A stretch of DNA of 49,894 nucleotides. It comes from a bacterium BMS3Bbin08. Its GTDB lineage: Bacteria; Nitrospirota; Thermodesulfovibrionia; UBA6902; BMS3Bbin08. The stretch is taken from positions 1 to 49,894 of the forward strand of contig BDTR01000055.1 of assembly GCA_002897775.1 (NCBI GenBank). The letters are read 5' to 3'. Under the pieces are notes generated by a model. It saw only the letters and a list, made by a program, of their open reading frames with translations. It ran no database searches and was not told the origin of the DNA. Shown piece after piece: positions 17,312 to 25,746 of the stretch. Numbering within the stretch: the stretch's first letter is position 1; the number at the start of each line of letters is the position of its first letter. Position numbers and translations under genes: made by a program.

Positions 17312-19777
17312 TTGAACGATAGATACGATCCTCAGCAGATAGAAAAGAAGTGGCAGGAACACTGGGAGCAGGAAGCCCTTTTTAAGGTCAGTACAGACCC
17401 CTCTCTTCCTAAATTTTATTGTCTTGAGATGTTTCCTTATCCTTCGGGCAGGATCCATATGGGGCACACGCGGAATTATGTGATCGGTGACGTAATAGCA
17501 AGATATAAAAAAATGCAGGGCTTCAATGTTCTGCATCCCATGGGTTGGGACGCCTTTGGCATGCCCGCTGAGAATGCTGCCATAAAACACGGGGTTCAGC
17601 CGGCTGACTGGACTTACGATAATATCAGTCTCATGAAGGCCCAAATAAAGAAAATAGGATTAAGCTATGACTGGGACAGGGAGATCGCAACGAGCGATCC
17701 TGAATACTACAGATGGAACCAGTGGTTTTTCCTGAAAATGCTTAAAAAGGGGCTTGCGTACAAAAAGTCATCTTTTGTCAACTGGTGCCCTTCATGTGAA
17801 ACCGTTCTGGCGAATGAGCAGGTGATAAGCGGGTTGTGCTGGAGGTGTGATACAACTGTAACCCAAAAGGAATTTGATCAGTGGTTCTTCAAGATAACTT
17901 CATTTGCCGATGAACTGCTGAAAGACTGTGATTCCCTGAGCGGTTGGCCCGAGAGGGTCGTTACCATGCAGAGGAACTGGATAGGAAGAAGCGAGGGAGT
18001 TGAGGTCGAGTTTAAGGTAGAGGGCGCGGACGAGGCAATAAAGGTTTTCACCACAAGACAGGACACCCTGTACGGAGCGACTTTTGTCAGTATCGCCAGA
18101 AAGCATCCTCTCGTACGCAAGCTGGTGAACGATAAAAAGATCATGGCGCGGATAGAAGCTCTTTCAGAGGATCCTGGTGGGAAAGAAGGTGTTTTTACGG
18201 GCAGTTACGCTGTTAATCCTCTTAACGGGGAGCGGCTTCCTGTCTGGGCGTCTAATTTTGTTCTCATGGAATACGGCACTGGCGCTATTATGGCGGTACC
18301 TGCTCATGATCAGAGGGACTTTGAATTCGCAAGCACATATGGTTTGCCGGTCAAAGTTGTTATAGCGCCCCCACCGCTTTGCTTCGCAAAGCGAAGCAGT
18401 GGGGGGATACGGGGGCAGGCAATTACGAAGGCATATGAGGACGACGGCGTTCTCGTGAATTCCGCCCGGTTCTCAGGTCTTCGCAGTGATGAGGCAAGGA
18501 GCAGGATCGCTGAATTTCTTGAAAAGGAAGCCCTTGGCAGGAGAGTTGTCAATTACAAGCTCAGGGACTGGGGGATATCAAGGCAGAGATACTGGGGAAC
18601 TCCGATCCCTGTTGTATATTGTGATTCCTGCGGCATTGTTCCAGTGCCTGAAGATGAACTCCCGGTCATCCTTCCAACAAAAGTTCCGGTCACAGGCACG
18701 GGGATCCCTTCTCTTTCGGAAATAAAGGACTTTACCGGCACAAGGTGTCCCTCCTGCGGTGGAACAGCCAGACGGGAAACAGATACAATGGATACATTCG
18801 TTGATTCATCATGGTATTTCTTAAGGTACTGTTCCCCGAAAACAGGAGACAGACCGGTCGATCCGGAGGCTGTCAGCTACTGGATGCCGGTCGATCAGTA
18901 TATTGGCGGTATTGAACATGCTGTTCTCCACCTGCTTTATTCCAGGTTTTTTACAAAGGTGCTTAAGGAAATAGGGATTATTGCATATGGAGAACCGTTT
19001 AAAAGGCTTTTAACTCAGGGAATGGTCATCAAGGATGGGGCAAAGATGTCAAAATCAAAGGGCAATGTCGTTGACCCGGATTATCTGATCACCAAATACG
19101 GAGTTGACACTGTGAGGCTGTTCTGTCTTTTCGCGGCGCCTCCTGAGAAGGACCTTGACTGGTCTGATCAGGGCGTCGAGGGTGCAAGCCGGTTCTTAAG
19201 CCGTGTATGGACACTGGTCCACAGGCATCACGCTTTATTGAGCGGGAGGGAAGATACACAGAATATTTTTTCACAGATGTCTTCGCGTGCTTCCGGATTA
19301 CTGCGCAAGACCCATCAGACCATAAAAAGGGTCACGAATGATATCGAACGGAACTATCACTTTAACACCGCTATTGCCTCCCTGATGGAGCTGGTGAACG
19401 AGATCTCGGCCTGTACGCCTTCTGAGGCTGATGATACAAAATTGTTGAGATTCAGTATCAGGCAGTGCGTTCTGCTGCTTTCCCCTTTGGCGCCCCACAT
19501 AGCGGAAGAACTATGGAGCGCCCTCGGTCACGACAGAAGTATTCTTCATGAGGCCTGGCCCGTGTGGGATGAAAAATTAACCATGGAGGATGAGATCGAG
19601 CTTGTTATCCAGATAAATGGAAAGCTTAGAAGCAGGGTCATGATCCACGCCGGACTTGATGACGATACCGTAAAAGAAAGAGCCTTTAATGACCCGAAGA
19701 TAGCCGGGCTTATGAAGGGGAAGACCATTAAAAAGGTAGTGGTAGTTAAAGGCAAACTTGTTAATATAGTGGTTTGA
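17312..19777 (+). CDS. leuS: Leucyl-tRNA synthetase LeuS with a palindromic insert in the editing domain
   Basis: LeuS charges tRNA-Leu and is a class Ia synthetase with a CP1 editing domain. The HIGH motif is HMGH (residues 49-52) and the KMSKS motif is intact at 578-582. Editing-domain signatures TTRQDTLYGATF and PAHDQRDFEF are present. The start is TTG at 17312, with GGAGG 6 nt upstream. The 821-residue length is normal (E. coli 860), but residues about 352-371 are encoded by an in-frame palindrome not expected in the family. The order leuS-lptE-holA matches E. coli. Confidence 0.97.
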   Translation: MNDRYDPQQIEKKWQEHWEQEALFKVSTDPSLPKFYCLEMFPYPSGRIHMGHTRNYVIGDVIARYKKMQGFNVLHPMGWDAFGMPAENAAIKHGVQPADWTYDNISLMKAQIKKIGLSYDWDREIATSDPEYYRWNQWFFLKMLKKGLAYKKSSFVNWCPSCETVLANEQVISGLCWRCDTTVTQKEFDQWFFKITSFADELLKDCDSLSGWPERVVTMQRNWIGRSEGVEVEFKVEGADEAIKVFTTRQDTLYGATFVSIARKHPLVRKLVNDKKIMARIEALSEDPGGKEGVFTGSYAVNPLNGERLPVWASNFVLMEYGTGAIMAVPAHDQRDFEFASTYGLPVKVVIAPPPLCFAKRSSGGIRGQAITKAYEDDGVLVNSARFSGLRSDEARSRIAEFLEKEALGRRVVNYKLRDWGISRQRYWGTPIPVVYCDSCGIVPVPEDELPVILPTKVPVTGTGIPSLSEIKDFTGTRCPSCGGTARRETDTMDTFVDSSWYFLRYCSPKTGDRPVDPEAVSYWMPVDQYIGGIEHAVLHLLYSRFFTKVLKEIGIIAYGEPFKRLLTQGMVIKDGAKMSKSKGNVVDPDYLITKYGVDTVRLFCLFAAPPEKDLDWSDQGVEGASRFLSRVWTLVHRHHALLSGREDTQNIFSQMSSRASGLLRKTHQTIKRVTNDIERNYHFNTAIASLMELVNEISACTPSEADDTKLLRFSIRQCVLLLSPLAPHIAEELWSALGHDRSILHEAWPVWDEKLTMEDEIELVIQINGKLRSRVMIHAGLDDDTVKERAFNDPKIAGLMKGKTIKKVVVVKGKLVNIVV
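18368..18412 (+). repeat. Palindromic repeat in frame inside leuS
   Basis: The outer arms CCCCCAC and GTGGGGG bracket nested alternative hairpins (GCTTTGC-TTC-GCAAAGC or GCTTCGC-AAA-GCGAAGC). It encodes part of the segment PPPLCFAKRSSGG between KVVIAP and TKAYEDDG in the CP1 editing domain, where E. coli LeuRS has a shorter, unrelated linker. Confidence 0.7.
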
Positions 19778-19799
19778 AGTTCAGAGTGAAAGGTGCAGA

Positions 19800-20315
19800 G
19801 TGAAAGGTCAAATAATTAAAGGCGCTGTTTTTTTGGCATTAATACTTGTCCCGGTTTCTTTCTTTTCCTGCGGGTACCGCATGGTCGGCTCAAAACCTTT
19901 GCCTTTTAACTCGGTAACGATAAAACCGGTCCGTAACATGACATATGAGCCCAGGCTTGAGGAGAGACTGCACCGCGCGCTTTCCAGAGAGTTCATCGCG
20001 CAGGGGATCAAGGTGAGGCACATAGGCGGCGACATTACTCTGGAATCAACAATAACGGCCTTTAAGCTCAGTCCGATCGCGTCTGTTGAGGACAGGGTGC
20101 AGGAACAGGAAGTAGTATTCACCGTCGATATAAAGGTGATAGACGATGGGAATATTATAGAGTTTGTGTCGATGCAATCCCCGATACGGATCACGTTCCA
20201 GGCCTCGGGGTCTGTTACCGATAGTGTTATTCTAAAAGAGAGATCAATAGACAAAGCGAGCAGTGAGATAGCCCGGGAGATCATAAGCAGGATCATTATA
20301 AGATATGCTGAGTGA
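19800..20315 (+). CDS. lptE: LPS-assembly lipoprotein LptE
   Basis: LptE plugs the LptD barrel and helps insert LPS in the outer leaflet. The 171-residue protein has a hydrophobic signal with lipobox FFSC (about residue 24), followed by the GYRMVGS start and the alternating beta-strand pattern of the LptE/RlpB family (SVTIKPVRNMTYEPRLEERL). It starts at GTG 19800, 22 nt after leuS, with AAAGG upstream. The sequence GAGTGAAAGGT is duplicated across the start. The position between leuS and holA, as in E. coli, strongly supports the call despite low conservation. Confidence 0.88.
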   Translation: MKGQIIKGAVFLALILVPVSFFSCGYRMVGSKPLPFNSVTIKPVRNMTYEPRLEERLHRALSREFIAQGIKVRHIGGDITLESTITAFKLSPIASVEDRVQEQEVVFTVDIKVIDDGNIIEFVSMQSPIRITFQASGSVTDSVILKERSIDKASSEIAREIISRIIIRYAE

Positions 20316-21258
20316 CAAGCTTGACAGAGAGATCGAAAAAGGCCTGCCCCATTTCCTTTACTTTCTCTGGAGCAGAGAGAGTTATTTTCTGGAGGAGGCC
20401 CTGTCAAAAGTGGTTGTCAAGGTCGTTGATCCCGGTCAAAAGGATTTTAACTATGATGTGTTTTATCCGTCATCCGACATACCGGGGGTCCTGGGCGCCG
20501 CGTACACTGCTCCTTTTTTAGCCGGGAGACGGCTTGTTGTGCTTAAGGATTTTCATCAGTTCTCAGCGGCCCACATTAAGGCTTTCGCACCCTATCTGAA
20601 GGAGCCCTGTGAAACAACGTGCATGGTCATACTTTCACAAAAAGAGCCAAAATCGAAGATCGAGGCGTCATGGAAAATATACCCTTTACGCATCAGGGAA
20701 AGCGATATTCCCGTATGGCTGAAGCGTAAGGCCGCTCAAAAGGGGATAAAAATGCGTGAGAGCGCTGTTGACTGTTTAATGGAATTTGTTGGGCCGGACA
20801 TCGGCCTTCTTGCTGCCGAGATAGAAAAACTTTCGCTTTCAGGGCTTAAAGCAGTGAAGGCCGAAGATATTATCGCGACTACCGGTATGATGAGAGAGTA
20901 CACCTCTTTTAATCTGATAGACGCCCTGATAGCAGGACAGAGAACAAGGGCATTCAGGATCCTGAGATCGCTTATTGAGGGAAAGTCCTTTGACGCCGCA
21001 TCCGTTCTGGGCCCGTTGAACTGGCATTACCGGCAGTTTTACTCGTTGTGGGAAAACAGGGGAAAACGACCGCCAAAGATGAGAACTTCTACTTACGGAG
21101 CGCTGGTGAAATACCTCCCCGCATTCAGGCTGGAAAATTTCAGCGCGATATTCCAATATCTGCATGAAGCGGACCTCGGGATAAAATCATCGGGAACACC
21201 CGCGCTTGTGCTGGAGATACTGCTGATTAAGCTGCTCCAGACCGGGACAAGGAATTGA
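20305..21258 (+). CDS. holA: DNA polymerase III subunit delta
   Basis: The delta subunit opens the sliding clamp within the clamp loader. The 317-residue protein follows the HolA pattern: an N-terminal domain with YFLWSRESYFLEEAL, the central FVGPDIGLLAAEIEKLSL helix, and a C-terminal collar domain (SFNLIDALIAGQR onward). It overlaps lptE by 11 nt. Its 3' end runs 32 nt into the 3' end of rpsT on the opposite strand. Confidence 0.9.
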   Translation: MLSDKLDREIEKGLPHFLYFLWSRESYFLEEALSKVVVKVVDPGQKDFNYDVFYPSSDIPGVLGAAYTAPFLAGRRLVVLKDFHQFSAAHIKAFAPYLKEPCETTCMVILSQKEPKSKIEASWKIYPLRIRESDIPVWLKRKAAQKGIKMRESAVDCLMEFVGPDIGLLAAEIEKLSLSGLKAVKAEDIIATTGMMREYTSFNLIDALIAGQRTRAFRILRSLIEGKSFDAASVLGPLNWHYRQFYSLWENRGKRPPKMRTSTYGALVKYLPAFRLENFSAIFQYLHEADLGIKSSGTPALVLEILLIKLLQTGTRN

Positions 21259-21523
21259 CGCGCCGGACAAACTGTGAGATCTTCCTTGACGCGGTGTTCC
21301 TGTGGATCACGCCTTTGACCTCGGCCTTGTCCACGGCACTGACGAATTTATTTAAAGCGGTTTTTGCTCCGTCAATGTTTTTACTCTCAACTGCCTGCTC
21401 GACCTTTTTGCCAAGGGTTTTAAGTATATTTTTTACCGCGCGGTTTCTTGGAGTTAATTTCCTGGACTGCCTGACCCTTTTCTTTGCTGATTTACTTTTT
21501 TGTGGCGGCGCTTTTGCTGGCAA
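21227..21523 (-). CDS. rpsT: 30S ribosomal protein S20
   Basis: The 98-residue, lysine/arginine-rich product has the S20 pattern SAKKRVRQSRKLTPRNRAVK, followed by KALNKFVSAVDKA-type and IHRNTASRKISQF segments. Translation starts at TTG (21523) with GGAG 8 nt upstream. E. coli rpsT also uses UUG, where it contributes to autoregulation; the same may hold here. The last 32 nt overlap convergently with holA. Confidence 0.96.
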   Translation of the reverse strand: MPAKAPPQKSKSAKKRVRQSRKLTPRNRAVKNILKTLGKKVEQAVESKNIDGAKTALNKFVSAVDKAEVKGVIHRNTASRKISQFVRRVNSLSRSGAA

Positions 21524-21608
21524 AGTATTATCTCCTTTTGATTTCGCGGTCCGTGGACCGTGGTTCTTCTTAAATAAGTCCGGTTTTTACATACCCGAAA
21601 CGCCATAT

Positions 21609-21638
21609 TTTTTAACATTAACCGCGGGTGAAAGTCAA
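21609..21638 (-). promoter_or_regulatory. Candidate rpsT promoter
   Basis: On the minus strand TTGACT (21633-21638) and TAAAAA (21609-21614) are 18 nt apart. A start near 21602 gives a leader of about 80 nt, which contains the small hairpin CGGTCCGTGGACCG (21547-21560) that could take part in autoregulation. Confidence 0.4.
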
Positions 21639-21783
21639 GCACCAAGGCCGTGAATAGAGAATCGAGAACAGTGAATCGATAACTATTAACTATTAACTAT
21701 TAATTATTTTATGTATTTGTACTATGAGCTATCAACTATGAGCCATGAGCTTGTCCGCCTCTGGCGTGGCTATCAACAGCATT

Positions 21784-23343
21784 ATGGATGAGAAGAAAAA
21801 AGTAACAAAAGCAGCGGGAAAAGTCTCATTGGGTACGCTTATAAGCCGTGTAGCAGGTTTTGCGCGGGACATCGTGCTGGCAGCGGTTTATGGCACCACC
21901 TGGGTCACAGACGCCTATTTTGTTGCTTTTCGTATTCCTAATCTCCTCAGGGAACTTTTCGCAGAGGGTTCTGTCTCAGCGGGGTTTGTGCCTGTATTCA
22001 TAGAGCAACTGACAAAAGAGGGAAAAGATGAGGCAAAAAAACTCGCGGGTGTTGTGTTTGCTTTCCTGCTCTGTGTGCTTATTGTCATATGTTTGCTGGG
22101 GATACTTCTCGCTCCTTACATAGCATCAGTGGTTGCCCGCGGCTTTATGTCCGACCCCGCGAAATTCGAGCTTACCATAAAACTTATCAGGATCATGTTC
22201 CCGTTCCTTCTTTTTATCAGTCTTGCGGCACTCGCGATGGGAACGCTGAACTCTCTCAAATCTTTTTTTGTACCGGCGTTAGCGCCGGCATTTTTTAATC
22301 TGGCGCTGATAGCATCGGTTCTTTTTATGGCTCAGCGGTTCGCCGTGCCGATCCTGGCCGCGGGGATCGGGGTTACCATCGGAGGCGCGATACAGTATGG
22401 CGTTCAGGCGGCCGCCCTTGCCAAACAGGGGTTCAGCCCCAGACCGGTGTTCTCTTTTTCACACCCGGGACTTAAGAAGATCATTAAGCTCGTTCTTCCT
22501 GTTGTTGCCGCTATGGGAGTTACCCAGCTTAATGTGCTTATAAGCAATCTGTTCGCGACATATCTTGCGGAGGGAAGCGCTACCTATTTGTACTATGGCT
22601 GGCGTCTCACACATCTGCCGATCGGCCTTTTCGCGATAGCGATGGCTACCGCGCTGCTTCCTTCGCTGTCTGAGCAGGCCGCAAGGAACGACCTGTCATC
22701 ATTCAGGGATACCTTTTCCTTTTCTCTGAGGATCGTGTTCTTCATTACTATTCCTGCCATGGCCGGTCTGATGGTCATGGCAGAGCCGATCATGAACACT
22801 CTTTTCCAGCGGGGTGAATTTACGTATGAAGGAACCATAGGGGCGGCCAATGCCCTGTTGTTCTACGCAACCGGCATCTGGGCTTTTGCCGGCCTGAGGC
22901 CTGTCAGGATGGCGTTCTATTCATTGCAGGATACAAGGACCCCCCTTAAGATAGCCGTGCTGTCTGTCGTAGTAAATGTGATCTTCAGCTTAATGCTTAT
23001 GGGCCCGCTGAAACATGGGGGGCTCGCCCTTGCCAACGCTATCGCGGCGGCGGTAAATTTCAGCGCCCTTTTTTTTCTGCTCAGGTCAAAGCTTGGACGG
23101 ATAGACGGAGTAAAGATCATAAAATCGTTCATTAAGACATTCGCGGCGTCACTCATAATGGGGACCGTCGGTATGATCATTGTGGGTCAGTTCACGTGGA
23201 CCCGGTCCGGAAAGCTCGGCGAAAAAGCGGGAATACTCGCGGCTTCAATCGCACTGTGTGTCGCGGTATATATCCTTGTGTCATATCTTATAAAAAGTGA
23301 AGAGCTGTCGTATCTGATAAAACTAAGGAAGAAAAAATCATAG
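21784..23343 (+). CDS. murJ: Lipid II flippase MurJ
   Basis: MurJ flips lipid II across the inner membrane during peptidoglycan synthesis (MOP superfamily). The 519-residue protein is almost entirely hydrophobic with about 14 transmembrane segments and has the N-terminal signatures VSLGTLISRVAGFARDIVLA and FRIPNLLRELFAEGSVSAGF. I start it at the ATG at 21784 (MDEKKKVTKAAGK). An ATG at 21745 would add 13 residues encoded by repeat DNA. No Shine-Dalgarno is clear for either, apparently because repeats abut the gene. Confidence 0.93.
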   Translation: MDEKKKVTKAAGKVSLGTLISRVAGFARDIVLAAVYGTTWVTDAYFVAFRIPNLLRELFAEGSVSAGFVPVFIEQLTKEGKDEAKKLAGVVFAFLLCVLIVICLLGILLAPYIASVVARGFMSDPAKFELTIKLIRIMFPFLLFISLAALAMGTLNSLKSFFVPALAPAFFNLALIASVLFMAQRFAVPILAAGIGVTIGGAIQYGVQAAALAKQGFSPRPVFSFSHPGLKKIIKLVLPVVAAMGVTQLNVLISNLFATYLAEGSATYLYYGWRLTHLPIGLFAIAMATALLPSLSEQAARNDLSSFRDTFSFSLRIVFFITIPAMAGLMVMAEPIMNTLFQRGEFTYEGTIGAANALLFYATGIWAFAGLRPVRMAFYSLQDTRTPLKIAVLSVVVNVIFSLMLMGPLKHGGLALANAIAAAVNFSALFFLLRSKLGRIDGVKIIKSFIKTFAASLIMGTVGMIIVGQFTWTRSGKLGEKAGILAASIALCVAVYILVSYLIKSEELSYLIKLRKKKS

Positions 23344-23361
23344 GGTCAACAGGGGAGGAGC

Positions 23362-23988
23362 ATGGAGATCAAAAAACTTATGGTAGGGCCTCTTGGGGTG
23401 AACTGCTACATAATAGCGGATGAAGTATCAAAGGAAGCAATGGTCATAGATCCGGGTGACGAGCCTGACAGCATTACAGACCTGATAAAAGAAGCGGGCT
23501 ATAAGATAACCGCGATAGTGTGCACTCACGCGCATTTCGATCATATTGGCGCTGTAGGAGATATAAAAAAGGCAACCGGCGCGAAAGTCCTGATAAACGA
23601 GAATGATATGGAGCTATATAAAAGTGCGAGAGAGCAGGCCGCGATCTGGGGATATGAGGTTGATGACATGCCTGATCCTGACGGCTGTCTCGCGGAGGGA
23701 GACTCTGTGAACATCGGCAGTCTAAGTTTTAAGGTCATCTCTACTCCCGGCCACAGCCCGGGCGGAATATGCCTTTACGGCGAGGGCATTGTTATTACAG
23801 GAGACACTCTTTTCCAGGGTTCGGTCGGTCGGACCGACTTTCACGGAGGAGATATAACAAAGCTCAAGGAGTCTTTTAAGCGGCTGTTATCGCTTCCGGA
23901 GGATACCGCTGTTTTTTGCGGCCACGGGCCGGACACTACCATAAAAAGAGAAAAAGAGGAGAATTTATTTGTGGGAGAGTTCCTCTAA
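23362..23988 (+). CDS. Metallo-beta-lactamase-fold hydrolase, glyoxalase II-like
   Basis: The 208-residue protein has the full zinc-ligand set of the fold: THAHFDH, the His in TPGHSPGG, the Asp in TGDTLFQGSVGRTD and the His in CGHGPDT. This pattern (GNCY-type N-terminus, GSVGRTD) is that of YcbL/glyoxalase II-like thioester hydrolases. The physiological substrate is unknown. GGGGAGG precedes the ATG at 23362. It lies 18 nt after murJ and 13 nt before a second metallo-beta-lactamase gene. Confidence 0.88.
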   Translation: MEIKKLMVGPLGVNCYIIADEVSKEAMVIDPGDEPDSITDLIKEAGYKITAIVCTHAHFDHIGAVGDIKKATGAKVLINENDMELYKSAREQAAIWGYEVDDMPDPDGCLAEGDSVNIGSLSFKVISTPGHSPGGICLYGEGIVITGDTLFQGSVGRTDFHGGDITKLKESFKRLLSLPEDTAVFCGHGPDTTIKREKEENLFVGEFL

Positions 23989-24001
23989 GGAGTATTATCG
24001 G

Positions 24002-24751
24002 ATGAAGCTTACTATACTGGGCAGTGGAACATGCGTACCGTCCCTGAAGAGAAGCGCGCCGGCATATTTTCTTGAAGCTGATGGCAGGCAGATATTAATC
24101 GATTGCGGGTCCGGCACTGTTTTACAGCTTGAAAAACTGGGCAGGAGTTACAAGGATATAGACGCTGTTTTTATAACCCATCCCCACCCTGACCACGTTG
24201 CAGGGGTCGTACCCTTTGTTCAGGCCCTGCTTGCCACGCCCATGTTTGCCCGGGAAAAAGACCTGCTCTTTGTCGGGCCAAATGGTTTCAGGGACTATTA
24301 TAAGTCATGTGTCGCTTCTATTATGGGCGCGCCAAAGACATTTTCCATCAATATTATCGACATTGAGGACAGGCTTGATTACCCCCCATTAAGCGTGATT
24401 GCCGCGCAAACGGTCCATTCTGAAAACAGTATCGCGTACAGGTTTGAACATAACGGCAGATCACTTGTTATAACGGGGGACGCTGATTATGACCAGGGAA
24501 TAATTGCGCTGTCGGAAAACTGCGGCCTTTTGATCGCCGACTGTTCTTTTCCGGGATCCATGAAATCCAGGGGCCACATGACCCCTGAGGAGTGCGGACT
24601 TGTTGCAAAAAAAGCAGGGGCCGCGAAACTGGTTCTTTCTCATCTTCACGCCATTCCGTCATATCCCGACTCTGAAAGAATTAACGAGTGCCGCGTGGTC
24701 TTTGACGGAGATGTTGTGCTTGCCGAAGACCTTATGGAGTTCAATCTTTAA
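24002..24751 (+). CDS. Metallo-beta-lactamase-fold protein, RNase Z-like
   Basis: The 249-residue protein begins MKLTILGSGTCVPS, typical of the RNase Z/ElaC and related subfamilies, and has the THPHPDHVAG zinc motif, the GDADYD aspartate and a late His in LVLSHLHAIP. It lacks an obvious tRNase Z exosite, so it may be a phosphodiesterase-like relative rather than tRNase Z. The ATG at 24002 has AAGGAG 9 nt upstream; an ATG at 23969 lies inside the previous gene and is unlikely. Confidence 0.82.
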   Translation: MKLTILGSGTCVPSLKRSAPAYFLEADGRQILIDCGSGTVLQLEKLGRSYKDIDAVFITHPHPDHVAGVVPFVQALLATPMFAREKDLLFVGPNGFRDYYKSCVASIMGAPKTFSINIIDIEDRLDYPPLSVIAAQTVHSENSIAYRFEHNGRSLVITGDADYDQGIIALSENCGLLIADCSFPGSMKSRGHMTPEECGLVAKKAGAAKLVLSHLHAIPSYPDSERINECRVVFDGDVVLAEDLMEFNL

Positions 24752-24802
24752 AAGCAGTGAATCGTGAATAGAGAATTGTAAATGGAAAAAGATATAAAAT
24801 CG

Positions 24803-24850
24803 TACCCCGTAAGGTTCTTCTTGAAAGGGCGAACCTAAAACTACGGGGTA
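24803..24850. repeat. Nested-hairpin repeat, copy 2
   Basis: The outer arms TACCCCGTA/TACGGGGTA and inner arms AGGTTC/GAACCT surround the loop TTCTTGAAAGGGC. Compared with copy 3 (31056-31104), the T-A pair next to CCCCG is replaced by C-G, a compensatory change that keeps the stem. Confidence 0.7.
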
Positions 24851-24893
24851 AAAATCGTGAATGGTTCGACAGGCTCACCATTCACGATTTTTA
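24849..24893. terminator. Long hairpin between convergent genes, possibly a bidirectional terminator
   Basis: A perfect 17-bp stem (arms 24849-24865 and 24877-24893, containing AAAAATCGTGAATGGT and its complement) encloses the 11-nt loop TCGACAGGCTC. A/T-rich stem bases give a T-run on each strand. The right arm includes the TAA stop codon of speE. The core word GGTTCGACAGGCTCACC also appears, interrupted, at the dxs 3' end, so this is a repeat placed where a terminator would be. Confidence 0.55.
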
Positions 24894-25730
24894 CCACTTA
24901 AGTTTCTTTGACATCAGTTTTTTATACAGGCCTTTTGGCACGAAGGCGTGCTGATGTATCTCAGGGCTGTAATACTTTGTCCTGATCCCGAATTTCCGCC
25001 GCATCTTTCTGGGATCAAGTTTCATTGACGCCACAGAAAAAGTCCACCAGTTGCCGGGGTAGGTCGCGATCGGAGCGGTAAACAGGTCAACAACGGGAAA
25101 GACCTTTTTAAGGGTCTTTTGCACTTCCGCGACTATATCGACATGCAGAGACAGTGATTCAGAGTGGGTAACGAACATGCCGTTCGGCCTGAGGCTCTTT
25201 TTTACGGACGCAAAGAACTTTTTCGTAAAAAGGGTGGTTGCAAAACCTACGGGATCTGTGGAGTCAACTATTACTATATCTATGTCCGAGGGACGGTTGC
25301 GCACGAACTCAGCGCCATCCATATTCCTGATCTCCAGGCGCGGGTCTTTAAGATCGCAGATCACTGAAGGAAAGAACTTTTTGGAAATATCGATGACCTT
25401 TTTGTCTATTTCCACGAAATAAACCTTTTCTACGCATTTATGTTTTAGTACCTCCCGAACAGATCCTCCGTCGCCTCCTCCTATCACAACGACCTTCCGC
25501 GGATCGGGATGCGCGTGCATCAGAACATGGGTCAGCATCTCATGATAAAAGAACTCATCCCTTTCGGTCAGCTGGACAACGTCGTCAAGTATGAGCATTC
25601 TGCCGAAATACGGATTTTCAAATACCATTATCTTCTGAAATTTGCTTTTTCCTTTATAAAGAACTTTTTGGACCTCGTAACGATACTCGATAGGCACAAA
25701 AGGCGCTGCTTCAGAAAACTTTTTTGCCAT
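24891..25730 (-). CDS. speE: Spermidine synthase (polyamine aminopropyltransferase)
   Basis: The enzyme transfers an aminopropyl group from decarboxylated S-adenosylmethionine to a diamine, normally putrescine. The 279-residue protein has the SAM-binding GGGDGG at 84-89 followed by SVREVLKH, the acidic YFVEIDKKVID strand, and the catalytic DSTDPVG loop near 157-163. It starts 16 nt downstream of a PLP decarboxylase that could supply putrescine. No SpeD (SAM decarboxylase) is in the window, so donor synthesis must be encoded elsewhere. The substrate could also be a different diamine, because THSESLSLH replaces the common TQ/AQ-type motif. Its stop codon is inside a hairpin repeat. Confidence 0.88.
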   Translation of the reverse strand: MAKKFSEAAPFVPIEYRYEVQKVLYKGKSKFQKIMVFENPYFGRMLILDDVVQLTERDEFFYHEMLTHVLMHAHPDPRKVVVIGGGDGGSVREVLKHKCVEKVYFVEIDKKVIDISKKFFPSVICDLKDPRLEIRNMDGAEFVRNRPSDIDIVIVDSTDPVGFATTLFTKKFFASVKKSLRPNGMFVTHSESLSLHVDIVAEVQKTLKKVFPVVDLFTAPIATYPGNWWTFSVASMKLDPRKMRRKFGIRTKYYSPEIHQHAFVPKGLYKKLMSKKLKW

Positions 25731-25746
25731 TTTTTTATCTCCCCGT

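Noticed and set aside
17300-17312. T-box or other leader riboswitch for leuS
   Set aside because: No T-box consensus (AGGGTGG), specifier loop or terminator/antiterminator pair could be seen; only one isolated hairpin.
24861-24880. Possible tRNA T-arm (GGTTCGA) in the speE hairpin
   Set aside because: It lies in the loop of a perfect hairpin repeat and recurs at the dxs end; no acceptor or anticodon arms exist around it.
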